From Albugo candida (Eukaryota; Oomycota; Peronosporomycetes; Albuginales; Albuginaceae): DNA of 64,000 nt. The stretch covers positions 434,001 to 498,000 of the forward strand of contig CAJNAR010000160.1 in assembly GCA_905220665.1 (NCBI GenBank). Direction: 5' to 3'. Shown here one piece after another: positions 1 to 12,006 of the stretch. How positions within the stretch are numbered: position 1 is the stretch's first letter; each line of letters begins with the position of its first letter. Below the pieces are notes generated by a model, which was not told where the DNA came from, made no database searches, and was given only the letters and a program-made list of their open reading frames with translations. Made by a program: the position numbers and the translations under genes.

Positions 1-2395
1 ATGAGTGCTTTTTCAGCTATTGATCTCCAACAACTTCGAATATTTCGTAATATCTATCGTGTTTGGTGATTTCATCATACTACTGGATCCAGCTATTGAT
101 TCTTCGAGTGAGACAATTCGACACGAGCAGAGTCAGCTAGCATGTTTGAACCAGCATCCGTACATCAACTGAATCCTCGGGAACAGAATATTGAAAGTAT
201 TCATTACGACTCTTTGCATATACTCAAGTTGCCGAAGTAATCAGACTAGAAGCGAATTTGGTGCTCGAGCAATTGCGGACAACTTCGAATCCCGGTAAAA
301 TGTGGAAAGTTGAAAGGGAATCAAGAAAAAGCTTCAAGGAATAGAGAACAAAACTGCACAATATAGCCGACTTGATGTTGAGTCTAGTCAGTGCGTTTTG
401 GAAGCCGCAGCAGCTCGAAGTCGCACTCAAGACACCAATCAGTCACGACAATTCTCTGAATCGAGTCTCCAGCAGTTCACAATTTTGGTCGAAAAAATTC
501 CAAATACGACCAAGATGAGAGCTTCGATCATCACTTGAAGCATATGGAGGACTTTTCAAAGAATTTTTTTCGCCCTCTGGATACTTCTTGTGGTCACGAG
601 CCGATCGAAAATGTCACCAAAAAATGCGGCACCGAGACATCGAACCCGAGGGATGTCATTGACGAATTCGGAGATCATTTCGGGTAGTGTCATGGTCTCT
701 CTAAAGCTACGAGACCGACTCAGCTGCTCGATAGGAAAAACATAAAAAAGCTACTTGATTCGATTATGAATCCATTTCGTCAATAGAGCAAGACCGTCTC
801 TCAACTTGATTGAGTACGACCGATATGGCGGAAGTGAACAAGCACATGCGAAGCAGTTCTTCTCCAGGTATTGATGGACAACCATCTGCATCTTATCAGC
901 TTGATCCAGAAACTTTTGGCAAGTGTCTGAAGATCGCGTTCGAATATTAGCTGGAAAGAGGTATCTTACTTCGATCCCAATGTCACTCGATAATCACCTT
1001 GTTGTACAAAACCGTCCAAGAGGTGCTTCTGGCATTTCGCACTACTTTGTGTAGATGGAAAAGTACTATCAAAAAGTATAGACGCGTCGATTACAACAAT
1101 TCTTGCCGAAATTGTTTCGTCAAGATCAAAAAGCATTTGCGCGAGGACGGGAGATGCGTCATCACATCCGACATCTCACCGATATCCAATGCTCTATCAC
1201 TAATCGTGGAAAGAAGCGTATGTAACTTTCTCGACCTTGAAAAATCTGAAGGAAAATGTCAATTAGCCGTATATGTCTCGCATTTTGGAAGTAATGGGGG
1301 TCGGAAAACGTTTCATCGACTAGGTTCGTCTTTTGTACACTCAAATGAAGACGCAGTAGATGATAATGGCAATATCACACCTTATGACACCCCAACCTAG
1401 AGTGAAACAAGGAGGTCCGATACCAGAATCACTTTTGTGATGACGATCGAACCTATGAGGAATTTACTTCGATAACATGAAGAACATGCCATTTGAATCA
1501 ATGGCATCACAGTCGCAAATAGATTATTTATTGCGTGAAATTCGACATTGCTTTTTGGAACACCAAATGGTGTTTTCTCGTTTAGTATAAGGGAATAGAT
1601 CTGGTGCGAAGCACAACTTGAGCAAATCATCCTAGGTTTTGTTGATTTGGACCTTGCCATGTCCTTGTATATCGAATGTGACCATACTGGGTCCGGAGGA
1701 TTCGGTCAGCCAACTCATTCGACAATGGCAGTGATGCTCACACGATTTGTGCTAGGTGGGAAACACAAAAAAGATTTGGAGCATAGTCACCTGGTCAGCA
1801 AAGACTTCTTACATCTTTCGTCGACAGGATAGCGGACCACAAGTTCCTTTTTGGTTGGACGACTAAAGCAACAACGTGTTCGATTCCCCCAAGAGTTCAC
1901 ATCCGATGCGTCAAGAAATATCACTGCGAATTGGACAACTGCTTTGACGGAACTAGTACAACTTATCTAACCTCCCTTTGGACCATACAAGCCGATGCAT
2001 ATATACAACCTCGCACCACATCGACATGGAGAAATGGTTCAATGGAAGAGCATATCTTCTTGGGGAAAAAAATGATTTAATATGTGGCATACGATCGATT
2101 GGACCTTACAATCTCGGAAGTGAATGTTCTGTATAATCGTTTTCTCGAACAGAGGTCAGAAAATTTGGCAACATCAGCACTCCCTGTGATATGCACTACG
2201 CTTCGTGCGTACCTTCGGTACTTTCGAAGACAGTGCTGCGATCAAGACGAAAACATTCAGCTTGCAAAGGTGCTGAATCAAGCAAAGATCATTCGGTGTA
2301 TTTTTCAGAAGTCGAAGGTCATTGCTGCGGGTGCGGCACAGTCAAGTAGAAATGCAAGTGCAACTCCGATCCTAGTCCTAGTTGGAGTTGGATAA
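1..2395 (+). mobile_element. decayed LINE-type (non-LTR) retrotransposon, cut by window edge
   Basis: Translating the plus strand across frames gives pieces in the order expected for a non-LTR element. Near 60-130 there is an endonuclease-like FGDF stretch. Near 865-1000 a reverse-transcriptase start reads SPGIDGQPSASYQL and continues towards an ITLLYKT-like string. At 999-1400 lies the RT core remnant, ending in a VNGNIT-like string. At 1399-1422 there is VKQGGPI (normally GVRQGDP), then EPMRNLLR. At 2084-2395 is the C-terminal tail, ending LRAYLRYFRRQCC...LAKVLNQ, which matches the end of the LINE fragment at 60.2-61.2 kb. Frame changes and stops are scattered throughout, so the copy is dead. 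The family assignment is from remembered RT motif order; a BLASTX against oomycete LINEs would settle it. Confidence 0.75.
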
Positions 2396-4480
2396 ATTTG
2401 TCCCCCTAGTGTGGTAGACACCAATTTGGAAAACACGGTTCTTTTGGATTATTAACATTTGTTACAAGCCGGACATAGTCTCGTATTGTGGTGGTTTGAG
2501 GCACGCATAATACAGGGCCATCTGGGAGAAGACTTAGTATACATCTAACAGGTATTTTCAAAGATTTACATGAACATTTATCATTTACGGCAGTTGGTCT
2601 AATTACACCAAACCTAGATGATGCCGATTTTGACCTATTTTGATGTTTATACCTTTCGAAAGGACTCAGCTATGGCTTCATGCCTTCCAAAACGATCAGC
2701 GCAGGAGAACGCTTCCGTGTAAAGAAAATGTATGCGCAGTCTCACGTAACTAGAGGTAGAAAACGAACGTTTGGGTAGGCAGATATGCTCGTAATCACGT
2801 ACAAGAGCGTCAGTCTGCTCAATTTAAGCTCAACACAAGTCCTCTCTCTGAAATTCGATGAACCGTTGGTCGTAAAGCGATTGGAGTAGTGCGCACGGTG
2901 CGAGAGGATTTTGTCAAAAGCGGTCAGTGGCGATCTCATTCCCTATTATTTGGTTCCTGTGAACCGACCTGCTGGAAATGCTCCTCTCAGTCAGGCCGCT
3001 CGTTGGAAGCAATCACAAATTCGATCCTCACGAAAACTCAAGCATTTCCACCGACTGTCTTCTAGGATCTCTACCCGTTGCGGAGATATGTCTGTGAAGC
3101 TGAAACGTATCGTAATCGTCGGACGTGGGACGTTGGACGTTGGACGTTGGACTCGTGGTAATTGAATACGCTACATGATCGTTTGCTGCCAACAAATACT
3201 ATGATGGATTGAGATATCTCTCCAATTATTATTCGGCACTTCAACCTGTGTGAAGGCAGAATGGAGCTTATTTGTTCTGTATATTAAGATTGCGCAGTAT
3301 TCAAGTAAACCTCGTAATCTGAACGACCAAAAGTGTCAGCCGAATGCAAGTTTTGTGAATCAAGTACAAGTTTGTTGATTGTCATTACCAACCGCTCACG
3401 ACTTGAGCTCAATCAGTGCAAAACCAATCATTTTATAATACTCTCCTGTACTTTGAAAAAGCCGTGTCATCGTCTTATGCATTTGCATCGTCACCTCTTC
3501 AGATATCGAGAGCGCTCTATTCCTCTTATGCGGATACTTGTCAGAATTGACCACAGTCGCCTGCATAAAGTCGTTAGCTTTGCGATGAGATTAAGAATCG
3601 AACCATTAGTAACAGAATTAGACATATCCCTCTCTTACTTGCCTGCATGTAGTATATGTCGGACAAAAGAATCAGATCTGAATACAGAGCTCTTACTACC
3701 AAGGAAGTATGAGACTCATTGTGACCAAAGTGTAAATGTATTGACGCAAAACGTATTAGTCGATTGTTCAATATGAACTATTCTTTATTCAATTGGAGCA
3801 ACTCAACTCAGGGTATGGAGAATATCCGATATAGTTTCTGAAAACTTTTTTCATGTCTGCATGTATCTTGTGTAATTGGCAGGATAAATACAGAATGTTG
3901 CGCTACCTCTTCATTTTGAGAATAGAATTTGTCATTTCGGTCAAATTCTCAAGTCTATATATTTTCATTGCTAAAAAGCTACATCAGTGAGCGTTTACGC
4001 ATCCGTTATTCGAACTCGGATCGCTCAGTTAGAGTCATGGTGCTATTACACCATGATAGAACTATCACGGTGAGCCATGCGGTATCATACTTCTGTGATT
4101 AGGTATTAATTGTCATATTTAACCGCTCATGACTCGACACAATCAGTGGGATCTTTTCTTCTTCCAAGCTGTCAGTGCTTACATGTCAGTCGTGTTCTAC
4201 GATAGATCTCGTTTTGAAGGTTGCGATGGAGGAGCACAATAAACCGCATGAATCGGTACCTTTTCAGTGATGATCACAATTGAGACCATCTTGACAATGG
4301 CATTGAAACACACATTTGATTAAAAAGCGGATGAACGCATCACTCTCAGCATTTCGTGAGTTTCAGCATTTCTTGCTTGAGAGGAACAAGAGAAAAGTAA
4401 AGGAACCTTATTTGTTTAGAAAAGAACATGTATTGGTGCAAAAGCTCATGAATGGACGATCATTGTGCGAAAATCTCTTT
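2396..4480. repeat. diverged duplicate block, 3' spacer of the secreted-protein cassette
   Basis: I see no convincing gene. From about 2600 on, the sequence aligns by eye with 8450-9480 (for example the CCAAACCTAGA...GATGTTTAT stretch and the TTGATTGTCA...GAGCTCAATCAG stretch). It also aligns partly with 51720-51900. Near 4130-4310 it has the spacer seen downstream of other family members: a CGCTCATGACTCGA stretch and a CAGTGATGATCACAAT stretch. A short tandem run of GTTGGAC (three units plus edges) lies at about 3121-3153. The open frame at 3333-3776 spans repeated spacer and is not supported as a gene. Confidence 0.5.
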
Positions 4481-4930
4481 TCAAAGTCCAGGCACTTCAA
4501 AGCACATTGTAGCAATGTTGACTACAAAGTTTCTGGTATGTGGAGGGACTTCGTCGGTTAATATATGGTATTGAGGCAGAGTTTTGAAATTTTCTTCAAG
4601 TCTAAGCACATATTCTTCGTCAGTTTCGTAAATCACGCCCTTGCTGTTCCTTTTGGTACTGGGTTCTTTGGGAAGTATTTTCGTTCCTCCAGCAGCGAGT
4701 TGAGCATAAGTAAGTCCCTTTTTTGTTAACATAAGGTCACCTGGTAGGAAGATTTTAGTTATCAGACGTCGATACGCGTCAACACGAATATCCGGACATT
4801 TGGTTGATTGGAATTTTTGCAAGCAGTTGCTTAGATAAGCGTCATACTGATCGAGGGATGGACATTTAGATTCCACAGTTGTAATTGCGGATAGACCACA
4901 TATAAGGACCAAGTTTCCAAATGAGACCAT
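4481..4930 (-). CDS. small secreted four-cysteine protein (divergent family member)
   Basis: The product is 149 aa, starting at the MVSF methionine. This start is chosen because every relative begins MVS after a conserved AGAGAGACCATG context (plus-strand view), and the upstream extension lies in shared 5' flank. A signal peptide of about 20 residues (MVSFGNLVLICGLSAITTVES) precedes the mature chain. Four cysteines follow the family spacing: C-P-x11-C-x8-C, then a single cysteine near the end. The RYLK string of the other members is absent. I infer an extracellular, possibly host-directed protein with two disulfides. No enzymatic motif is visible. The upstream CAGCTG/TTACGTCA element begins 110 bp before the ATG, as in the 27-35 kb array, which ties the gene to the family despite low sequence identity. 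Confidence 0.7.
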   Translation of the reverse strand: MVSFGNLVLICGLSAITTVESKCPSLDQYDAYLSNCLQKFQSTKCPDIRVDAYRRLITKIFLPGDLMLTKKGLTYAQLAAGGTKILPKEPSTKRNSKGVIYETDEEYVLRLEENFKTLPQYHILTDEVPPHTRNFVVNIATMCFEVPGL

Positions 4931-5034
4931 GTGTAATGTTGTTGAGCTCTGGGGAGTCGGAAGCAAATTGAATTGTGAATCAAACCAACGCGTTTATATT
5001 ACTTTGGCATAGGGTGTAAAATTGCACACCCTCT

Positions 5035-5056
5035 GCATCCAGCTGCCATTACGTCA
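5035..5056 (-). promoter_or_regulatory. shared E-box/CRE-like upstream element
   Basis: Plus-strand GCATCCAGCTGCCATTACGTCA holds CAGCTG (5040-5045) and TTACGTCA (5049-5056), 110-126 bp upstream of the ATG at 4930. The same pair at nearly the same distance precedes most other family genes. CAGCTG is an E-box core and TTACGTCA a bZIP/CRE-type site in general eukaryotic terms. Their use here is inferred from conservation only. Confidence 0.55.
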
Positions 5057-5139
5057 TTTCCACACGACCTACCCCTTCATTGGGCCTATTCCGGTAAGTA
5101 ATCTGGCGTGTGTCACCTGAATGCTCTCCCATGCTTACG

Positions 5140-5346
5140 TCATGAGTCATGGTATGAGATAGTGCAAGCTTTCAAGCCTATGCTAATCGCATAGTAAGAT
5201 GCTTGCTTCATCACTTCGTTAGGTAATTGTTCTTTTAGAAAAGGTCTTATGGTGCGGTTCGCTTTGACTTCTACACGATGGTATGGCGTTGACTGGATTT
5301 GAGCTGACAAAACAACTACAAATACAAGTTTACGTAGTGGAGACAT
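5140..5346 (-). CDS. very small secreted protein (68 aa), unrecognised
   Basis: I choose the ATG at 5346, which gives a strong signal-peptide start (MSPLRKLVFVVVLSAQIQS). The frame stays open to 5703, but that upstream part lacks any recognisable feature. The mature part is about 49 aa and basic, with only one cysteine (near residue 61). It lies just upstream of, and in the same orientation as, the four-cysteine gene at 4481-4930. The paralogous block at 10.2-10.4 kb has a broken copy. Function unknown. It could be a fragment of a longer ancestral secreted protein. Confidence 0.4.
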   Translation of the reverse strand: MSPLRKLVFVVVLSAQIQSTPYHRVEVKANRTIRPFLKEQLPNEVMKQASYYAISIGLKACTISYHDS

Positions 5347-6565
5347 CAAATCAAATGTTCTACGGTAGAGTTCATTGTCATCATGGAACCAGTCGAACCC
5401 AAGTTGCAATGCTCGAATGCGACTAAAATGCAAACACTTGGATATCCATTTTTCATTTGATCGATGGAGCCGCAAGTGGGCGCACGGTTCAAGTTCATTC
5501 TCTATGGGCCTATGCGGGGAAGAAGCTGAGCGGAGACTTTGTATAACGTCTGGTGCTCGAGCTACAAGACACTTTTTAAACAAATGCACTAAAGTGTGCG
5601 AAGGATTTTGCGTAAAGCGTTCCATCCCTGATAAGATCGCACTCGTTTTTCGACTTCGCATCCATTCTTTATCAAGACTGGAATCAATAGGATTGGCGGT
5701 CACAGTAAGACTATGTCAAAATGCACGTGGAAGAGGAAAAGAGAACTCGGAGTGTTCGGCTAGCCTACCGTTTTACGCGACATCATAGTAGGGAAAGGAT
5801 ACCTGTTGATAGATTTTGATTACGCTCATATGTATCTATCATGGCTACGTGAAAAGTGATGAGGCTTCACTTTTTACTGAAACAGAGAAAGGCATAGGCC
5901 TGCTCCAATGCTTGTAACAAGGCGCTTGGAGTAATTTACAGTCTTTCTCGACCATTTCTATGACATTGTGCGGAATCACATCAAGTCAGACTCTGGACAC
6001 TGCTATGGTTGCAGCAGCTTGGCCAAGAATTTCTAATGATGCAGTGCCACAAGAACACGGGATACAAATGGAGCAGGAAGATTGCTTCTACGCGTATTGT
6101 GAGAAGAAGCACTGTTACCGACCTTTTTGTGTGCCCAAAGTAAACGTGCTTTGGTTTTTGGCCATAGGCAGAGGGCGTGCAAGAGCATCCAAAGTGCGGT
6201 ACAATCGAACAAAGTTTTGTTCATACAAAGAAAAATTCCAATATTTCTGAGCGTGTTGGATGCGTAACGTTTTAGCACGTTTGAAGCATCTTTGGGAGTT
6301 CTCAAGGCGCAAATTTTGCCGCGTCTCTTGACAAATAAGTTTTGACGAAATTGTGTGCCAAATAGAATGAGATGAGAACAAGAACAAGTCGCTGTAAAAA
6401 AGACGTTGAATTCGAATTGTACATATAGAATAGAATGTTGGACAACTCAGACCTCATGCCAGATCTATTATATTTGGTGAAGCTTAAGCGTGGGTCGATA
6501 TCACGACGTTTGTGACAATAATACACCTAACGAGATTTAGAATCTGATATTCCTTGGGAAGTATG
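5347..6565. other. no supported gene
   Basis: Open frames on both strands here are short and overlap one another, and none has a signal peptide, family motif or convincing splice pattern. The first part (5347-5700) is an open extension of the small secreted frame on the minus strand and resembles 10400-10700. Nothing else was recognised. Confidence 0.4.
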
Positions 6566-7496
6566 TTAATGTAATTCATTCGTCTTCAGAACCTTCTGCT
6601 GTTTCTTTGTGAAAACCTTACAATGCTTTAGATCTTCATCATCGGTTTGTTGGACCTTTTCAACTTTGATCTTTTTGTGAACGCATTCGCTGACGCACAC
6701 CACTCGAAAAAAGCTCTTGTTCCCTACGTGGTGCCAGTGCTGCTCAATGCCGCAAAGATCATGACGATGTACTAACGAGAGACGTATCAAATATAGAAGT
6801 GGAAAGACATATCCAGCGTTAACAGTTTGGACGGTTGTAGGTAATTGGACTCTTGGAGTCACCCTCAAGATTGCTCTAGCTCATTTATTCTCCATACTTC
6901 TATCACCAGTCAAAACCAAGTCTAACAACAGAAGGATTCCCGAGTCTACATGGAAGTTTGGATTGAATAAATTCATAGCAAAGGCGGTCATATTGCCAGC
7001 ACGTAGGCTCGCGTGGAGTAGCATGTGGGTAAGCAAGCGTGTACAATAAAATCTTGATTCCATGCCGGAAGAGCTTGGAATGCTTTGTTGATCGTATTCG
7101 TAATTCCTCCGATATGTAGCTGTCTTGTGATAAGATAACAGTATCCGCTCGTGATGAATTACCGATTTTGTTGGCCTTATCAACGACCTTTGTCGTGCAC
7201 TGAAAGAGCAGATCATAATGTAGTTCTTCATCAACTGACTATCTCCATCTACATCGGAACCTTATTTTCGCGGTATTTATAGTCGGTCTGGTGTACTTGG
7301 TCTTGTCACTGTCTTCTCCCAAGCGAAGAGCATGGTTATCCTCGGAGCATTGCAATTTGTGTATGACAATGCAAGTAATTGCACCGTCGTTGAAGCATAT
7401 CGTACCGATTGATATAGAGCTATTTGAACCTAAGTGATGATTCTTTAAGGATTTCCACGGTGCATCTTGATCTCGTAACCCGTACATTCGTGTCAT
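6566..7496 (-). CDS. possible multi-exon or decayed gene, unrecognised
   Basis: Three consecutive minus-strand frames (7496-7239, 7234-6881, 6868-6566) look more protein-like than the surroundings. The last two are in the same frame and separated by a single TGA at 6881-6883. The final part is lysine- and glutamine-rich and acidic in its middle (QQTDDED). I could not assemble a convincing splice model or recognise a family. It may be a gene with introns or one broken by a nonsense change. Confidence 0.22.
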
Positions 7497-9495
7497 CAGT
7501 CACTTTCTGAGTTTTCCATATGCATCGATTAGATAAATTGTATACTGATTATTTTTCATACCCTACATGGTATCCCATTTCACAATGCGGGTCTCATTAT
7601 TCACATTCCAATACGTAGACAAAGACATCGTGATCTCACCATGAAGCAGCTTTGGTGGATCAATCACAGCCATTTATCTCGGTACACCAGCACATGTGTC
7701 ATTTTAGACTATTGCACTTTAATAATTGTCATTAGCAACGCCCCTATCGTCAGCATTGGCTCGCTAGATAGCTGGCTGCTTTCTGAGAAATATGTATCAT
7801 TATAGAACTTCACGATGTCGTACTGCAAAGTCTGCATGTACGATAGTGGAAAGACCGCGTACGGTAGCTACAAATTTGAAGCAGACCATGGGTGAAGTCG
7901 CTGGGTCCTGGGAAAGGGAAGCAAGTTGAGTTGCAGAGCGACCTGATGCGTTCGAGTACTTTCGGGATAGGCTCAGAAAGTATACATTCTTGCCTCCATG
8001 TGTCCTTACAACCTATTCAGCAAGACACTTCCATTTCTGTTGCGTTCTAATGGCTGGACACTAATCTTATAAGAGCTTTTTACTATTGCGTCCCATGCGA
8101 AGTAGTGTACTATTTGGGGTATGCTGTTTGCTGACATGCCAAATAGAATTACTGCTCTTCATACTCCCTTTGTTGATAGCAACGTAGTATACAATACGGA
8201 ATCATATACAGGTCGGATACGGCTCATTCCGCCTCAACCGCCTTCTCGCCGCATGTAGGAGCATACTCTAGCAGTAGTGCACGTGAGAAGACTTACTCGG
8301 TACAGCCACAAGAAGGAGACCTTTTGATTGTATGCAATTTGTGCGATGTTGCTACGCGTTTAGGTGGTGCACCTTAAGTTTGCTAAGGATCAGGAAACAA
8401 TGCTATTGGATAAAAAGAACTCTTTAGCCGAACTTTGGGCCAAAGTTAATTACTTCGTCATAAAGAAAGACTTGTAGAAATGGTGAAAAGAAAGCGTACG
8501 CATTTGAGAACTTTGCAATAAATCCTCTGCCAAACCTAGAGGAAGTTTGACCTATTCTGATGTTTATGCCCTCAAATAGGACGCATTCATCACGAAATGC
8601 TTTCAACACGCGCAGGAAAACACTTTGATTGTAAAGGAAACTGGTAGTGGAACGTCGCGCAATCTCATATGCAGGTGGAAATAGATTCTTGGGGATGCAA
8701 ATATGCTTGTTGTTAGCCTCGGTCTGGTCACTTTAGCGTAGCGTATTTTCTATCCCCACAAGACTGGCAACGTATCGTACTCGTTGGACATTGGACGTTG
8801 AACTCATGGTCATTGATATACTGCTTGATGATACTGTTTTTCGTAATCGCCGCTACTTTCAACATTCACAACAACACCTGTAATTATTTGCTATGTGACT
8901 ATATGCTGCCAACAAGTGTTCTGATCAACGGTTAGCGGTATGGGGTCTATATGCAGATACCGGTAAGGCCTTCAACGTTTACGTGGATTTAGTATGGATT
9001 GAAACAATCCTCCATCATTATTGGGAGCTTCGACCTATATGGAGGCAAAATGGAATCGATTTGTGCTATATATTGACATCGCTCAGGATTAAAGCCAACG
9101 TCGTCATCTGAAGGATTAAAAGTATCAGCCAAATGCAACTGTTGAATTCAAAGGACAAGTATGTTGATTGACACTGTCAATCACTCCAACTTTGAGCTCA
9201 ATCAGCGCAAAAGCAATGAGTTTTCTCAACACTTTGCTCCTTTCTGGGAAGATTTGACATCGTGTTATGTATTTTGCATCGTCACCTCTTCTGGTATCGA
9301 TAGCGTCTATTCTATTTTGTTGGTGGTTGTCAGCATTGACCACAACTGGTGACATAACGCTCCTAGTTGTGCAATCACATTAGAGATAGATCTTGCATAT
9401 CGAGGACAAAAAAACTGAACAACCTTTATGACAAAAATGTAAATGTATTGATCGCTTATCGGTCGGCCAATCGCTCCGTCAGGAACCCACTATTG
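7497..9495. repeat. spacer and second copy of the duplicated block
   Basis: No gene supported in 7497-8400. From about 8450 to 9480 the sequence is a diverged duplicate of 2600-3780, including the CCAAACCTAGA stretch at 8531, a TTGGACATTGGACGTTG stretch near 8786, and the GAGCTCAATCAGCGCAAAAGCAATGAG stretch near 9193. This is the 3' spacer of the secreted-protein gene at 9496. Confidence 0.45.
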
Positions 9496-9981
9496 CTACA
9501 ACGTCCCGCAATCGAAAAGGAGATAATAACCAAAGCTGGCTAGAAATATGAACGCGAAAACATTGTCGGGGTTCCAGCACTGTGTGAAAACGTCTTCGGC
9601 GAGATCTTCTTCTGCCACAGCAAACGATTTCATTACGGCTGTCAAATAATGCGTTTGATTTTTTCTTTCCGGGTTGTATTCTGTGAACAGAGGACTAACA
9701 AATTTAGCTATCTTCTTGTGACTAAATGATGCGAGTTCAACGAAATGCTTGCCATGGAAAGAAGACGCTCGGTAGTATTCCATCAGTATTTTCTGAATTT
9801 GAATTACCTGATTACAATCTTCATTCAATGGTTGGCTTCGACGTATGCAATTATTCTGGAACGCTATTGTCTCCTTGCTTTTTTCCAAACACGTGCCTGG
9901 TATATATGTTGCCTTAATGTGAGCCATAACTCCAAAAGTGATTTGACCGAGAACGAGAACTGTGAAAGCGTAAGAGACCAT
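9496..9981 (-). CDS. small secreted four-cysteine protein (divergent family member)
   Basis: 161 aa from the MVSY methionine (context GAGACCATG in the plus-strand view, as in relatives). The signal peptide is about 22 residues, MVSYAFTVLVLGQITFGVMA. The mature chain has the C1-x13-C2-x10-C3 triplet, one extra cysteine in the C-terminal third, and a final cysteine near the end inside an aromatic hydrophobic segment that matches the conserved C-terminal helix. RYLK is missing, as in the 4481 gene, its closest positional paralogue. The CAGCTG element starts 109 bp upstream, with TTACGCCA in place of TTACGTCA. Secreted, effector-like role inferred; no known domain recognised. Confidence 0.68.
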   Translation of the reverse strand: MVSYAFTVLVLGQITFGVMAHIKATYIPGTCLEKSKETIAFQNNCIRRSQPLNEDCNQVIQIQKILMEYYRASSFHGKHFVELASFSHKKIAKFVSPLFTEYNPERKNQTHYLTAVMKSFAVAEEDLAEDVFTQCWNPDNVFAFIFLASFGYYLLFDCGTL

Positions 9982-10084
9982 GTGTGATAATGTTGAGCAC
10001 TGGGAGTCGGAAGCAAATTGAATTGTGAATCCAACCAACGCGTTTATATTACTTTGGCATAGGGTGTAAAATTGCACACCATCC

Positions 10085-10106
10085 GCATCCAGCTGCCATT
10101 ACGCCA
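10085..10106 (-). promoter_or_regulatory. shared upstream element, CRE-like half altered
   Basis: CAGCTG at 10090-10095 and TTACGCCA at 10099-10106, at the standard distance before the ATG at 9981. The central GT of TTACGTCA has become GC in this copy. The flanking sequence, from TTGAATTGTGAATC through GTAATCTGACGTG, is nearly identical to that upstream of 4930. Confidence 0.5.
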
Positions 10107-10189
10107 TTTCCACACGACCTACCCCTTCATTGGGCCTATTCCGGTAAGTAATCTGACGTGTCTCACCTGAATGCTAGGTCCTGTATGGA

Positions 10190-10399
10190 ATAGTGTAGCA
10201 CTCTGCGTCACCTATTTCAAAAGCTTGCAAGCTTCTGCTAGTCGCCGAGTAAAGTGCTTGTTTCATTACCTCGTTAGGTAATTCTTCTTTTGAGAAAAGT
10301 GACTAATAATGCGGTTCTCTTTCACTTCTACACGATAGTATGGCGTTGACTGGATTTGAGCTGACACAACAACTACAAATCCAGGTTTTGACACTCCAT
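10190..10399 (-). pseudogene. broken copy of the 68-aa secreted gene
   Basis: Aligns with 5140-5346: the same VVVVSAQIQSTPYYRVEVK coding stretch is readable. However, the equivalent ATG (10397-10399) is out of frame because one base is missing in the signal-peptide region, and a second shift near the KKNYLTR stretch brings a stop early. It sits in the same place relative to its four-cysteine neighbour as the intact copy does. Confidence 0.5.
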
Positions 10400-12006
10400 C
10401 GAGTATTTTCGCAGCAGACTTCATTGTCATCATCGAACCAGTCGAATCAAAATGGCAATGATTGAATGCGACTGAAATGCATGCACTTGAAGAATAAACT
10501 GGTCAGGAACATCCATCTCTCATTTGATCGATCGAGCCTCAAGTCGGCTCAGGAATGAAGTATTTTGTCGACGGGCATATGAGGGAAGGGAGAGAGGACT
10601 TTCAAGAGCGTCTAGGAATTAGATTGTAGGATACCAATAAACGCTTCGGAAGGCTTTGTACGAAGCTTAATTGGTTACAACAAGATCTCGCGAGACCCGT
10701 GTCCATGACATTTCGCGTAAGCTTCCTTTCAGACGTACTGAATGACGGAGTGGCTTCGAATTACGTTGAATTACAGTCAAGGAACCTTCAAACAACATGA
10801 TACTGAAGCCGGGAGGTTTTGTAAGCGGTTAAGACAGCGACTACGGTCAGCAATCAACATTCAACAAAGCGATTTAGCAAGTGTGCTTTTATGTACACCC
10901 TCAAAGAATAACCCGCCGACATTGTTTGAAATCCGACACTGCACTCAGAATAGTAGAACGAACGCTGGAAGTTTCGCTACATCTGAATTACTCGGAGAAA
11001 CTCATGAGGTTTTACTCTTCGTATCATATTTCACAGAAACATTGAGGTAATAAATGGCGGGAGGACCAGAATCTGTATTGATTCAGTGAGCTGCCTCTCG
11101 TGATAGTCGCATATCCAGCATTGACTGTCTTCATATGCTTCAACCTTATTTTAGGAAATATATAAACTGATCCGTCGACTGGCTGTCCTATACGCAGAAA
11201 CCGAAATAAATCGTCGTGTTATGGCGTCTCCCTTCAATTAATTAAACGACGACGGTTATTATTCGTGGAAGACAGCACAATCGCTAGAAAGTTGCGAGAC
11301 AGAGGCGAGGAGTTCGGCTTTGATTCTGGGGGAGAGGAGTATGAAATGGACGTGATCAAAGTACTTGCGTACACACACTATATCTCATTATGATTATAAT
11401 TTATTTTTAGTTCACCCAGTTCTTGTAATGCTTTCCGACGTTCAATCCGTGTGGTCTTACGTAAGTTACTTTAAACATGGGTTTGTGTTTATTAAGTATA
11501 GGCAGTTGTCCCGATGAGCCACTGATCTATCTGCATCCTTCTTGAGTCCACCTTGCACCCCTCATACTCGAGTCGATTGCGAGCATGTAACTTATAACTG
11601 ACATGATTATCCTATATGTGTAAATTCCGCAGAGTGGCTGTTAATATTTTGAATATATGGTAAAATATATGCTGCAACTATTATGCACGCAGCGAGTTTT
11701 GAGGAGTTTGATGTTATGATGAGGACGTAACCGTTAAAGGTAGCTCATTATGGGCTGTGGCCATTCGAGTAAAAGTACGCATACAGAATAGAATTCACAG
11801 AAGACCTGTGAAACTTGATGTTGAACATACGTATTAGTTCATTTGCATTTTTTAAACGGATTGCGTGGGGCTACGCAATGAGGAATAGTCGTCTGATTAT
11901 AATAATTGCGCCGTTCACGAAAGTAGTCGAGACGCCAGGTATGCTTCGATATAATCCAAATAGTTTCATAAATTTGATCTGATTAGAAATGTAATTATGA
12001 TATAAT
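10400..12006. other. spacer between accessory and core regions, no supported gene
   Basis: 10400-10700 continues the duplicated block. A 102-aa plus-strand open frame at 10742-11050 has an ATG but no recognisable domain or signal peptide, and I do not support it as a gene. 11100-12000 is AT-rich intergenic DNA in which I see no gene, tRNA or repeat. It marks the change from repeated accessory DNA to the core gene block. Confidence 0.4.

Noticed and set aside
3120..3155. Short GTTGGAC tandem as a functional repeat
   Set aside because: Only three to four units in repeated spacer, with no conservation of number in the paralogous block.
3333..3776. 147-aa frame as a gene
   Set aside because: Covers repeated 3' spacer that is interrupted in the paralogous block at 9.1-9.4 kb.
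10742..11050. 102-aa plus-strand frame as a gene
   Set aside because: No domain, signal peptide, splice pattern or paralogue support; within chance for this composition.
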